64,000 nucleotides of DNA from Nostoc sp. C052. GTDB lineage: Bacteria > Cyanobacteriota > Cyanobacteriia > Cyanobacteriales > Nostocaceae. Below, in pieces: positions 47,047-57,300 of this stretch (its first letter is position 1; each line of letters starts with the position of its first letter). Both the position numbers and the translations under genes were made by a program. The notes below the pieces were generated by a model that was not told where the DNA came from, did no database searches, and was given only the letters and a program-made list of their open reading frames with translations. The stretch is from assembly GCF_013393905.1 (NCBI RefSeq), contig NZ_CP040272.1, positions 992,001 through 1,056,000 on the forward strand. The letters are read 5' to 3'.

Positions 47047-48225
47047 ATGAAATATGTTGACGAATTCCGCGAACCAGAAAAAGCTGAAGCCATCCGCCGC
47101 GAAATCGCTAAATTATCCCACCAGCTAGAAAAACCCATCAAAATCATGGAAGTATGCGGCGGACATACCCATTCCATATTTAAATACGGCATCGAAGAAA
47201 TATTACCCCAAACCATCGAACTAATTCATGGGCCTGGTTGTCCAGTATGCGTGATGCCAAAAGGGAGATTAGATGATGCGATCGCAATATCTCAAAATCA
47301 TAACGTCATTTTTGCCACCTTTGGCGACGCCATGCGAGTTCCCGGTTCCAACACCACATTACTGCAAGCCAGGGCACAAGGCGCAGACATCCGTATGGTG
47401 TACTCTCCCCTAGATAGCTTACAAATTGCCAGAGATAACCCCGACAAAGAAGTAGTCTTCTTCGCATTAGGCTTTGAAACCACAGCCCCCAGCACCGCCT
47501 TTACCATCCTGCAAGCCGCAGCCGAAAAAATTCCTAACTTTAGTATGTTTTCCAATCACGTCCTCGTGATTCCCGCCCTCAAAGCACTATTAGATAATCC
47601 CGACTTGCAACTAGATGGATTTGTTGGCCCTGGTCATGTCAGTATGGTAATTGGCACCGACCCTTACGAATTTATTTCCCAACAATATAATAAGCCAATA
47701 GTCGTCTCAGGATTTGAACCCTTAGATATTCTCCAATCAATTTGGATGTTGTTGCAACAGCTAACAGAAAATCGTTGTGAAGTTGAAAATCAATATAACC
47801 GAATTGTAGAAAAAACTGGAAACACAGTAGCCCTCCAAGCCATAAATAAAGTTTTCGCCGTGCGAGATAGTTTTGATTGGCGCGGCTTAGGTGACATTCC
47901 TTATTCAGGATTAAAAATTCAACCTGAATATGCCCAATTTGATGCCGAACTTAAATTTACCATTCCTAACCTCAAAGTAGCCGACCATAAAGCTTGTAAA
48001 TGTGGAGAAATTCTCAAAGGAGTCTTAAAACCTTGGGAGTGTAAAGTATTTGGTACAGCTTGCACACCAGAAACACCAATCGGTACTTGCATGGTATCTT
48101 CCGAAGGTGCTTGTGCAGCTTATTACAAATATGGCCGACTCTCCACCATTGCCAAAAGAACAATCGCCCAAAAACCAAAAATAACTCAAGAACCCCTCCC
48201 CGCTTGCGGCTTCTCCTCAGACTAA
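47047..48225 (+). CDS. hypD: Hydrogenase maturation protein HypD
   Basis: 392 aa. EVCGGHTHSIFKYG, HGPGCPVCVMP, and a C-terminal [4Fe-4S] pattern (CKCGEILKGVLKPWECKVFGTACTPETPIGTCMVS). HypD assembles Fe(CN)2CO with HypC and HypE. Confidence 0.96.
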   Translation: MKYVDEFREPEKAEAIRREIAKLSHQLEKPIKIMEVCGGHTHSIFKYGIEEILPQTIELIHGPGCPVCVMPKGRLDDAIAISQNHNVIFATFGDAMRVPGSNTTLLQARAQGADIRMVYSPLDSLQIARDNPDKEVVFFALGFETTAPSTAFTILQAAAEKIPNFSMFSNHVLVIPALKALLDNPDLQLDGFVGPGHVSMVIGTDPYEFISQQYNKPIVVSGFEPLDILQSIWMLLQQLTENRCEVENQYNRIVEKTGNTVALQAINKVFAVRDSFDWRGLGDIPYSGLKIQPEYAQFDAELKFTIPNLKVADHKACKCGEILKGVLKPWECKVFGTACTPETPIGTCMVSSEGACAAYYKYGRLSTIAKRTIAQKPKITQEPLPACGFSSD

Positions 48226-48283
48226 TACTCAGCGTACCTCCGCGCTTCCCTCTGCGTTCCTTTGCGTTTAAAAAAAGTTTAAT

Positions 48284-49387
48284 ATGAATTTCCCCCCCAC
48301 AAACCCAATAAAAAATCCCCTATTCCAAAAAATAGAAAAAGTCCGCCGTCGCAAAAGTAAAGTGCAAGACACTCATATAACTCTCGCACATGGCAGCGGT
48401 GGTAAAGCCATGCGCGATTTAATAGATGATATCTTTGTCAGCAATTTTGATAACCCAATTCTCTCACAACTAGAAGACCAAGCCAGCTTCAACCTAACCC
48501 CTCTCCTCCAACAAGGAGACAGACTCGCATTTACTACAGATTCTTATGTAGTAGACCCGCTATTTTTCCCCGGTAGTGATATAGGAGAATTAGCCGTAAA
48601 CGGTACTGTTAATGATTTAGCTGTTAGCGGTGCTAAACCTTTATACCTAACTTGTAGCGTAATTTTAGAAGAAGGATTACCTGTTGAAACCTTACGCCGT
48701 GTAGCAAACAGTATGAAAGCAGCCGCAGAAAAAGCTGGTGTTCAAATTGTCACTGGTGACACAAAAGTTGTACATCGAGGTGCTGCTGATAAACTCTTTA
48801 TTAATACTGCGGGTATTGGCATCATACCACGAGGAATTAATATTTCCACCAACAATATTAAACCTGAAGATGCAGTCATAATTAATGGTGAAATAGGCAA
48901 TCATGGGACAGCAATTTTAATTGCTCGTGGCGAGTTAGCCTTAGAAACTAATATTGAAAGTGACTGTCAACCATTACATAGTTTAGTAGAAACTATTCTC
49001 CATGTATGTCCACAAGTTCATGCTATGCGAGATGCCACACGCGGAGGTTTAGCCACAGTACTAAATGAATTTGCCCTCAGTTCCGATGTGGGAATTCGCC
49101 TCTTTGAAGAATCTATTCCAGTACGGGAAGAAGTTAACGGAGTTTGTGAAATTCTCGGTTTAGACCCATTGTATTTAGCTAATGAAGGTAAATTAGTTGT
49201 AGTAGCTGCAAAAGAGAATGCTAACAATATTTTATCTGCAATGAAATCCCACCCAGCAGGCAAAGATGCTTGTATTATTGGCGAAGTTATTACCTCACCC
49301 CCAGGTATCGTATTATTAAAAACAGCTTTTGGTCCTGAAAGAATTGTTGATATGCTGGTAGGCGACCAATTACCACGAATTTGTTAA
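48284..49387 (+). CDS. hypE: Hydrogenase maturation protein HypE
   Basis: 367 aa, PurM-like: ITLAHGSGGKAMRDLIDDIF, FTTDSYVVDPLFFPGSDIGELAVNGTVNDLAVSGA, and the C-terminal PRIC whose Cys receives the carbamoyl group and is dehydrated to thiocyanate. The first about 30 residues (KNPLFQKIEKVRRRKSKV) are an extension with no later Met to start from. Confidence 0.95.
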   Translation: MNFPPTNPIKNPLFQKIEKVRRRKSKVQDTHITLAHGSGGKAMRDLIDDIFVSNFDNPILSQLEDQASFNLTPLLQQGDRLAFTTDSYVVDPLFFPGSDIGELAVNGTVNDLAVSGAKPLYLTCSVILEEGLPVETLRRVANSMKAAAEKAGVQIVTGDTKVVHRGAADKLFINTAGIGIIPRGINISTNNIKPEDAVIINGEIGNHGTAILIARGELALETNIESDCQPLHSLVETILHVCPQVHAMRDATRGGLATVLNEFALSSDVGIRLFEESIPVREEVNGVCEILGLDPLYLANEGKLVVVAAKENANNILSAMKSHPAGKDACIIGEVITSPPGIVLLKTAFGPERIVDMLVGDQLPRIC

Positions 49388-49407
49388 TTTTTAATAGATT
49401 TTATAGT

Positions 49408-49749
49408 ATGCACGAACTTGGAATTACTCAAAATATTGTGGCAATTGTGACTGAGAATGCCAAAAGTGCAAAAGTGCAGCGAGTTTTATTAGAAATCGGC
49501 AAACTTTCAGCCATTATGCCCGATGCTATCCAATTTTGTTTTGATATTTGTACTCAAGGTACAGTTTTAGAAGGGGCAAAATTAGAGATTGTAGAAATCC
49601 CCGGTTTAGCAAAGTGTCGCCAATGTGGTGCAGAAATTTCTGTAGATAAACCATTTGGTATCTGTAACTGTGGTAGCGTGCAATTAGATTTAATTACTGG
49701 CGAAGAACTGAAAATCAAAGAAATAGAAATCGAGGAATTATGTGTGTAA
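49408..49749 (+). CDS. hypA: Nickel chaperone HypA
   Basis: 113 aa from ATG 49408: MHELGITQNIV (His2 binds Ni), then a zinc region CRQCGAEISVDKPFGICNCGS. The second half of the zinc knuckle reads C-N-C rather than the usual C-x-x-C. It delivers Ni to HupL with HypB. It overlaps hypB by 10 bases. Confidence 0.93.
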   Translation: MHELGITQNIVAIVTENAKSAKVQRVLLEIGKLSAIMPDAIQFCFDICTQGTVLEGAKLEIVEIPGLAKCRQCGAEISVDKPFGICNCGSVQLDLITGEELKIKEIEIEELCV

Positions 49750-50552
49750 CCTGTGGTTGTTCTGATGATGGCGAGATAAAAATTACAAATTTAGAAACAG
49801 ATGAGGCTGAACATCATCATACTCACACTTTACCAGATGGAACTGTCATCACTCATTCCCATAGTCACGACACTCATATAGAAGCACCTCAAATTCATGC
49901 CAAAATACACAACACAACAATATCTTTAGAACAGGATATATTAGCAAAAAATAACCTACTAGCTGCCCAAAATCGGGGATGGTTTAAAGGTCGAAATATT
50001 CTCGCCTTAAATTTAATGAGTTCTCCCGGTGCTGGCAAAACAACTCTTTTGACGCGAACCATCAACGATTTAAAGCAGCAATTATCTATTAGTGTCATTG
50101 AAGGCGACCAAGAAACTGCTAACGATGCCAAAAAAATTAAAGAAACAGGTTCTAAAGTCATCCAAATCAACACTGGAACAGGCTGTCATTTAGATGCCTC
50201 AATGATAGACAGGGGTTTACAACAACTGAATCCACCACTGAATTCAGTTGTGATGATTGAAAATGTGGGAAATTTAGTTTGTCCAGCCTTATTCGATTTG
50301 GGAGAACAGGCAAAAGTCGTGATTCTCTCAGTCACAGAGGGAGAAGATAAACCGATAAAATATCCGCATATCTTCCGTGCTAGTGATGTAATGATTCTCA
50401 CGAAAATTGATTTGCTACCTTATGTAAATTTTGATGTTAAAAAGTGCATAGAATATGCTGTGCAGGTGAATCCCCAAATTAAGATTTTTCAGGTTTCTGC
50501 AACTACTGGCGTAGGTTTAGATAATTGGTATAAATGGGTCACTAAAAATTAA
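49740..50552 (+). CDS. hypB: Nickel-insertion GTPase HypB
   Basis: 270 aa. N-terminal CxxCGC (MCVTCGCSDD), a His-rich stretch (HHHTHTLPDGTVITHSHSHDTH) for Ni storage, P-loop LMSSPGAGKTTLL, ENVGNLVCP and LTKIDLLPY. It is the last gene of the hyp operon and is followed by a terminator. Confidence 0.95.
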   Translation: MCVTCGCSDDGEIKITNLETDEAEHHHTHTLPDGTVITHSHSHDTHIEAPQIHAKIHNTTISLEQDILAKNNLLAAQNRGWFKGRNILALNLMSSPGAGKTTLLTRTINDLKQQLSISVIEGDQETANDAKKIKETGSKVIQINTGTGCHLDASMIDRGLQQLNPPLNSVVMIENVGNLVCPALFDLGEQAKVVILSVTEGEDKPIKYPHIFRASDVMILTKIDLLPYVNFDVKKCIEYAVQVNPQIKIFQVSATTGVGLDNWYKWVTKN

Positions 50553-50669
50553 GACAAGAAACGCGATCGCCTAGCCGCCAAGACAAAAGACTGATTATTG
50601 TAGAAACGGCGATTTATCGAGTCTTTTTGATGATTTATCGTAAATGAAATGTCTTGAATAATGAAAAAA

Positions 50670-50705
50670 TTACACCCGGAACTAAAAAATAATTTCCGGG
50701 TGTAA
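50670..50705. terminator. Terminator between hypB and the RTX gene
   Basis: TTACACCCGGAA and TTCCGGGTGTAA arms (12 bp) around about 12 bases. A-run on one side and TTTG on the other allow use from both strands; the two genes converge here. Confidence 0.75.
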
Positions 50706-50754
50706 ATTTGTTCGCTTCAAATTATGAACTTGTCAGACTAATTTCTCGAAAATT

Positions 50755-53712
50755 CTAGATCAGCTGGATATCCACACTAACCGCGAAATTAGCAGGCTTA
50801 TTCTCAAGAGTCGCAAATTGAGTTCCTTGGAATAACAACGCACCAGTAGCGTCATTGTAGCTGAAAGCACTAACATCAGTAACACCAAATCCGATTCTAG
50901 AAATCTGAATCTTGTCACCTTCCACCCGACTGAAGTCCTTGATAATGTCAAGTCCTTCAAGTTTAGAATTGAAGACAAACTGATCTGCACCAGTACCACC
51001 AGTAAGAATATCATTGCCAACTCCACCAACCAGAAGATCGTTGCCAGCACCAGCAATCAGCTGGTCATTACCAGCGCCACCAGTGAGGATATCATTGCCA
51101 GCAGCACCACGCAGGACATCGGCGTATTGTGTGCCTGTAATTTCAAATCTCTCAATATTGCTGTAGCTGAGTAAAGAATTTCCATTCAAGCGGCTGAAGA
51201 TGGCATTCTGTCCATTAAATCCGACATCAACACCAGCCCCATTATTCAACTGGCTGTAATCTGCAACTAGAGTATCAGTGCCAGCACCACCATCGACAAT
51301 ACCATCTGTGTCAGTTATTCTGTCGTTGCCATCGCCACCGTTGAGCGTATCATAGCCAGCACCACCAAAAATTAGGTCATCACCAGCGCCACCATTAAGG
51401 ATGTCATTGCCAGCAGTGCCACGTAGGACATCGGTATATTGTGTGCCTGTAATTTCAAATCGCTCAATATTGCTGTAGTTGAGTACCGGATTTCCAGTAA
51501 AGCGGCTGTAGATGGCATTTTGACCCTGGTATGACACATCAATACCAGCCCCATTATTCAACTGGCTGTAGTCTGCAACTAGAGTATCAGTGCCAGCACC
51601 ACCATCGACAAGACCATCTGTGTCAGTTATTCTGTCGTTGCCATCACCACCGTTGAGCGTATCATAGCCAGCACCGCCAAAAAGCAGGTCATCACCAGCG
51701 CCACCATTGAGAATATCATTGCCAGCAGTACCACGCAGGACATCGGCGTATTGTGTGCCTGTAATTTCAAATCTCTCAATATTGCTGTAGCTGAGTAAAG
51801 AATTTCCATTCAAGCGGCTGAAGATGGCATTCTGTCCATTAAATCCGACATCAACACCAGCCCCATTATTCAACTGGCTGTAATCTGCAACTAGAGTATC
51901 AGTACCAGCACCACCATCGACAATACCATCTGTGTCAGCGATTCTGTCGTTGCCATCACCACCGTTGAGCGTATCATAGCCAGCACCACCAAAAAGCAGG
52001 TCATCACCAGCACCGCCATTGAGAATATCATTGCCAGCAGTACCACGCAGGACATCGGTATATTGTGTGCCTGTAATTTCAAATCGCTCAATATTGCCGT
52101 ATTTGAGTACAGGATTGCCAGTAAAGCGGCTGAAGATGGCATTTTGACCCAGATATGCCACTTCAATACCAGCCCCATTATTCAACTGGCTGTAATCTGC
52201 AACTAAAGTATCAGTGCCAGCTCCACCATCAACAATACCATCTGTATCAGTGATTCTGTCGTTGCCATCACCACCGTTGAGCGTATCATAGCCAGCACCA
52301 CCAAAAATCAGGTCATCACCAGCACCGCCATTGAGAATATCATTGCCAGCAGCACCACGCAGGACATCGGCGTATTGTGTGCCTGTAATTTCAAATCGCT
52401 CAATATTACTGTAGTTGAGTACCGGATTTCCGGTAAAGCGGCTGTAGATGGCATTTTGACCCTGATATGCCACTTCAATACCAGCCCCATTATTCAACTG
52501 GCTGTAATCTGCAACTAGAGTATCAGTGCCATCGCCACCGTTGAGGGTATCATTTCCAGCACTACTAATCAGCACGTCATCACCAGCACCGCCATTAAGG
52601 ATGTCATTGCCAGCAGAACCACGTAGGACATCGGTGTATTGTGTGCCTGTAATTTCAAATCGCTCAATATTGCTGTAGTTGAGTACCGGATTCCCAGTAA
52701 AGCGGCTGAAGATGGCATTTTGACCCAGGTATGCCACTTCAATACCAGCCCCATTATTCAACTGGCTGTAGTCTGCAACTAGAGTATCAGTGCCAGCACC
52801 ACCATCGACAATACCATCTGTGTCAGTTATTCTGTCGTTGCCATCGCCACCGTTGAGCGTATCATAGCCAGCACCACCAAAAATTAGGTCATCACCAGCG
52901 CCACCATTAAGGATGTCATTGCCAGCAGTGCCACGTAGGACATCGGCGTATTGTGTGCCTGTAATTTCAAATCGCTCAATATTGCTGTAGTTGAGTACCG
53001 GATTTCCAGTAAAGCGGCTGTAGATGGCATTTTGACCCTGGTATGACACATCAATACCAGCCCCATTATTCAACTGGCTGTAGTCTGCAACTAGAGTATC
53101 AGTGCCAGCGCCACCATCGACAAGACCATCTGTGTCAGTTATTCTGTCGTTGCCATCGCCACCGTTGAGCGTATCATAGCCAGCACCACCAAAAAGCAGG
53201 TCATCACCAGCGCCACCATTGAGAATATCATTGCCAGCAGCACCACGCAGGACATCGGCGTATTTTGAACCAGTCAGTTCAAATTGCTCAATATTACTGT
53301 AGCTGAGTAAAGTAGCAGTATTTACACGGCTGAAGATGGCATTTTGTCCATTAAATCCCACATCAACACCAGCACCATTATTCAACTGACTGTAATCTGC
53401 AACTAGAGTATCAGTACCAGCACCACCATCAACAATACCATCTGTGTCAGATATTCTGTCGTTGCCATCGCCGCCATACAAGCTATCAAAGCCTGTTCCA
53501 CCATATAGGTTGTCGTTACCAGTTCCGCCGTCTAGGATGTCGTTACCAGCTCCACCAAGTAGGTTATCATTACCTTCATCGCCATAAATTGTGTCGTTCT
53601 GAGATTTACCCGCTAGGTAATCATCGCCTCCTTTTCCTGACAGTAACCAAGGTTGTCCGTCTTCGTCAGCGATAAAAGTATTGTTAGTATTATCACCAGT
53701 GTATGTTCCCAT
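50755..53712 (-). CDS. RTX-type calcium-binding repeat protein
   Basis: A 985-aa protein made of eight units of about 104 residues. Each has RTX nonapeptides (NDILNGGAGDDLIFGGAGYDTLNGGDGNDR) followed by a DTDGIVDGGAGTDTLVADYSQLNNGAG segment and a short beta-rich part (RFEITGTQYADVLRG). The C-terminus has GNDILTGGTGADQFVFNS and a type I secretion-like end (AVSVDIQLI). RTX repeats bind Ca2+ outside the cell. No catalytic domain is visible; a surface or matrix protein is likely. One unit lacks 16 residues. Confidence 0.88.
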   Translation of the reverse strand: MGTYTGDNTNNTFIADEDGQPWLLSGKGGDDYLAGKSQNDTIYGDEGNDNLLGGAGNDILDGGTGNDNLYGGTGFDSLYGGDGNDRISDTDGIVDGGAGTDTLVADYSQLNNGAGVDVGFNGQNAIFSRVNTATLLSYSNIEQFELTGSKYADVLRGAAGNDILNGGAGDDLLFGGAGYDTLNGGDGNDRITDTDGLVDGGAGTDTLVADYSQLNNGAGIDVSYQGQNAIYSRFTGNPVLNYSNIERFEITGTQYADVLRGTAGNDILNGGAGDDLIFGGAGYDTLNGGDGNDRITDTDGIVDGGAGTDTLVADYSQLNNGAGIEVAYLGQNAIFSRFTGNPVLNYSNIERFEITGTQYTDVLRGSAGNDILNGGAGDDVLISSAGNDTLNGGDGTDTLVADYSQLNNGAGIEVAYQGQNAIYSRFTGNPVLNYSNIERFEITGTQYADVLRGAAGNDILNGGAGDDLIFGGAGYDTLNGGDGNDRITDTDGIVDGGAGTDTLVADYSQLNNGAGIEVAYLGQNAIFSRFTGNPVLKYGNIERFEITGTQYTDVLRGTAGNDILNGGAGDDLLFGGAGYDTLNGGDGNDRIADTDGIVDGGAGTDTLVADYSQLNNGAGVDVGFNGQNAIFSRLNGNSLLSYSNIERFEITGTQYADVLRGTAGNDILNGGAGDDLLFGGAGYDTLNGGDGNDRITDTDGLVDGGAGTDTLVADYSQLNNGAGIDVSYQGQNAIYSRFTGNPVLNYSNIERFEITGTQYTDVLRGTAGNDILNGGAGDDLIFGGAGYDTLNGGDGNDRITDTDGIVDGGAGTDTLVADYSQLNNGAGVDVGFNGQNAIFSRLNGNSLLSYSNIERFEITGTQYADVLRGAAGNDILTGGAGNDQLIAGAGNDLLVGGVGNDILTGGTGADQFVFNSKLEGLDIIKDFSRVEGDKIQISRIGFGVTDVSAFSYNDATGALLFQGTQFATLENKPANFAVSVDIQLI
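51100..53480. repeat. 312-bp tandem repeat inside the RTX gene
   Basis: The same 20-base stretch (ATTATTCAACTGGCTGTA type) recurs at 51241, 51553, 51865, 52177, 52489, 52753, 53065 and 53377: 312 bp apart except one interval of 264 (a 48-bp deletion, in frame). Neighbouring units are near-identical in parts, indicating recent duplication or conversion. Confidence 0.9.
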
Positions 53713-54344
53713 TTGAACTTCTCCTTAATTCTTGAAAATAATGTTTTTGATGAAGCGATCAGCTTCGTTTTAAGTCGGGAAATATCCTGTTTTTTGGGTG
53801 CTTTACCCTTTCGTTTTTCAGGACTCCTTTACTTTAGGTTTGTTGTTCGATCGCGTCGATGAGGATAAGTTATGGAAAATTAAGGAGATAATTAAGTCGA
53901 ATTCGTTTAAAAAATTAAGGTTGAAGAAGAGGACAAGTAGATAAGTAAGTCGGCGTAAATAATTATTGTTGGGATAAGGCAGGGGGCAGGGGGCAGGGAG
54001 CAGGGTGAGAAAGGGTTTGAGCCTTGTTTACTTTTCTTCACACAGTTTGGTTTTATTATGCCGACTTACTTAATTGGTCTTTGAAGACGCGATAAATCGC
54101 GTCTCTACATGAGGGTTTTGGGCTTATCTGAACAGTATTGACATCTAACTCTTTTGACCTGCACTTTAATTGCATCGACCTGCACCTTGATTGCATCGCA
54201 ATACTTCTCGGGTTTTGCATTTTTAACTCGGAATCGGGTTTGGGGTAAAGGTTAAAGGTTTTTTCTTTCCCTTTTCCCTTTCCCCTTTTCCCCTTAACCG
54301 AGAAGTATTGGATTGCATCGGCTATTGTTTGCGTAATTTCTGAC
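53713..54344. other. Spacer with several repeat types
   Basis: Leader of the RTX gene, then tandem GGCAGGGGGCAGGG (53977-54005), copy B of the inverted repeat (54074-54138), and CAATACTTCTCGG (54199-54211) with CCGAGAAGTATTG (54298-54310), which can pair over about 85 bases. A 101-codon frame here is made of these repeats and is not a gene. Confidence 0.6.
54074..54138. repeat. Dispersed repeat, copy B of an inverted pair
   Basis: The reverse complement of 38450-38518 with few differences, including the palindrome AGACGCGATAAATCGCGTCT and the flank CTCATGTAG/CTACATGAG. The pair is 15.6 kb apart and in opposite orientation around hup, hyp and the RTX gene. Confidence 0.75.
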
Positions 54345-57300
54345 TCAAACCTCGAAAGCACCTAACGCTTTGAGGACACCTTTTTGAGCTATCGTTATTC
54401 CAGTTACGCCTGTAATATTGGTTCCTTGATAAGGTCTGTCAGGATTGAGTGTTTTCAAGCATTCGCCTGTTTGGGCATCCCAAATCTGAATAGTGCCGTT
54501 TTGGCTGCCGCTAGCGATCGCATAATATTCTGTAGATTTGCCAAATGCGATCGCCGATCGCATTGCATGAGGCATGACAGGCAGCACTTTCAGGCAAACC
54601 CCTGCATATCTATCCCAAATTCTCACTGTTTGATCTAAGCTGCTACTTGCCAAAATATCACCTTCTGGACTAAAGGCAACTGACCAAACACTATTACTGT
54701 GTCCCTCAAAAATATTTAGACATTCACCTGTATCAATTGACCACAAGCGCACTGTTTCATCTTCACTAGCGCTACTGAGAATTTGCCCATCTGGACTAAA
54801 AGCGATCGCTTGCACTCTACTAGTGTGTCCTTCTAAAATTTGAAGACATTCACCAGTGGCAATTGACCACAAGCGAATGGTTTGGTCTTCACTACTGCTA
54901 GCGAGGAATTCACCATTGGGGCTAAAGGTAACACACCAAATCCAACTGGAATGACCTTGCAATATATTGAGGCATTTTCCTGTACTGACAGACCATAAGC
55001 GAATGGTTTGATCGTCACTGCCGCTTGCTAAAATTTGTCTATCGGGACTAAAGGCTACTGATTGCACCCAATTTACATGACCTCTCAAAGTTTGCAAACA
55101 TTGCCCTGTGCTAACTGACCATAAACGGATGGTGCGATCAACGCTGCTACTGGCTAGCAAATCTCCATCTGGGTGAAACGCTACGGAAGTTACCCAGCCA
55201 CTATGTCCGATAAATTTTTTCAGGCAAGTCCCTGTATTGACATTCCATAGTCTCACAGTTTGGTCTGTGCTGCCACTGGCTAGAGTTTGACCATCGACAT
55301 TAAAAGCAACTGAAAAGACCGAATTACTATAGCCTTTTAAGGTTTTAAAGCATCTACCTGTACTGACATCCCATAGCTTTACAGTTTGGTCTGTGCTACC
55401 ACTGGCAATGGTTTGACCATCTGCATTAAAAGCCACTGAAAATATCGAATTGGTGTGTCCTGGTAAAATGTTCAGGCATTGCCCTGTATTAGTTTCCCAA
55501 ATTCTGACTGTTTTATCGTCGCTGGCGCTAACCAGCATTTGAGCATTGGGGCTAAAGGCTATTGAACGGACGCGATCGCAATGTTCCTGCAATATTTTAC
55601 ATTTTCCAGTACTCACTTCCCAGAGGCGAATTGTGAAATCGGCACTACCACTGGCTAGGGTTTGACCATCTGGACTCCATGATAGTGACCAAATGCGATC
55701 GCTATGTCCCTCTAAAATGCGATCGCATTCTCCATTAATTTTCCAAAGTCGAATCGTGAAATCAGCACTGCCACTTGCTAAAGTTTGACCATCGGGACTC
55801 CATGATACTGAGAGGATGCGATCGGTATGACCCGACAAAATTTTATAACAGTCCCCAGTATTAACATTCCATAATCTGATTGTCGGTTCATCGCCTCCAC
55901 TAGCGAGAATTTGACCATCGGCACTAAAGGCAACTGACCAAATCGAACTTGCATGTCCTGACAAAGTTCTCAGACATTTACCAGTGTTGACATCCCACAG
56001 CCGAATCGTTTTGTCACTACTGCAACTTGCCAATAATTGCCCATCTGGACTAAAAGCAAGCGACCAAACCCAACCTAGATGTCCAGCAAAATTGATAACT
56101 AGTTGCCCAGTTGCAACCTGCCATAGACGAAGCCCACCTTCTGCATCTCCTGTAGCTAATAATGTTCCATCTGGGCTAAAAGCAATACCAGCAAACACCA
56201 TACCAAAGGTTTCAGCAAAAACACACTGACTCAAATCAGAATATTCAAAATTAACATTATGCAAATTCACATCTTGTAAATAAGCTTGCCAAATCGTTAA
56301 ATTTGAAAAATTGTAGTTAGTTAAAGTTGATTGTAATTGACAAAGTAAATTTAAAATATTACCGGCTGCATAACCAATTTTAACTGACGATGTACCTCGT
56401 AGTTTGTTCAAGCATTGAGTAAGTAGGTTTTCAATTGCGAGTTTTTCGCTGACTTCGATTAATAAGCGATCGAGTAATAAGCGTTCTAGAATCGGCTTGA
56501 GGATAAAACGAACTTGCGTTTCTCGCACATAATCTTTTGCTTGGGATTTGAGTAACGCATGAGTTTTGAACAACAGATTTTTTTGTTCAGCATTTGCTTC
56601 TAAGCCTGCCAATATTTCTTGGCAAACTTGAGCGACTAATTTCTCGGTGACATATTCCATTACTACAGGCTGAAGTGAAAACTGTGTCCGATGTTTTTCA
56701 ATCAGTGTCACCTTGGCTTTCTCAATTAAAGAGCGTTGCTCTAGTGATTCTAAAATATCAATTAATTCTTGGGGCGTTCTGGGTGGAAAAATATCCGATC
56801 GCAGTTCTGAAAATGAAGCCGGATCGCGATAGATAGCCAACCAATAAATCACTGTTTTCTCAGACTCAGAAAGTCGTTCAAATTGTTGATCGATTAAATT
56901 CCGAATATTTCCAAAAACAAAGGCTTTTTGGTTGAGAAAATCAGAAATACTGCCATCAAATAAGTTTTGAATCGTAGTTGCAATAATTTTCAATGCTAAG
57001 GGATTTCCGGCATAAGCTTCAACCAGCCGATTCCATTCTTCTGTTGAGCCTTGAAAATTACCCTTTAACTGCAAAAGTTCTTGTGCTTCTGTTTTCTTCA
57101 AGCCAGTTAATTGAAAAGCCCGAACAGGTAAACTTGCTCCTTCTAATAGGCGGACTTCTGGAGGCTGATATCGACTGGTTAGAACTAAGCAACTTTGATG
57201 GCGAATTTCTCCAATTTGTCTAAATATTTCGCCATAAGCTTCATAGCCTTCAAGATAGGATGACTTAGATTGATCGTTGGGTTGTAAGATGGTTTCAATA

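Noticed and set aside
50760..53066. Several 60- to 98-codon frames alongside the RTX gene in other frames
   Set aside because: They repeat with the 312-bp unit and are shadows of the RTX gene.
54056..54361. 101-aa protein
   Set aside because: Composed of dispersed repeats and low-complexity Lys/Gly; no start signal.
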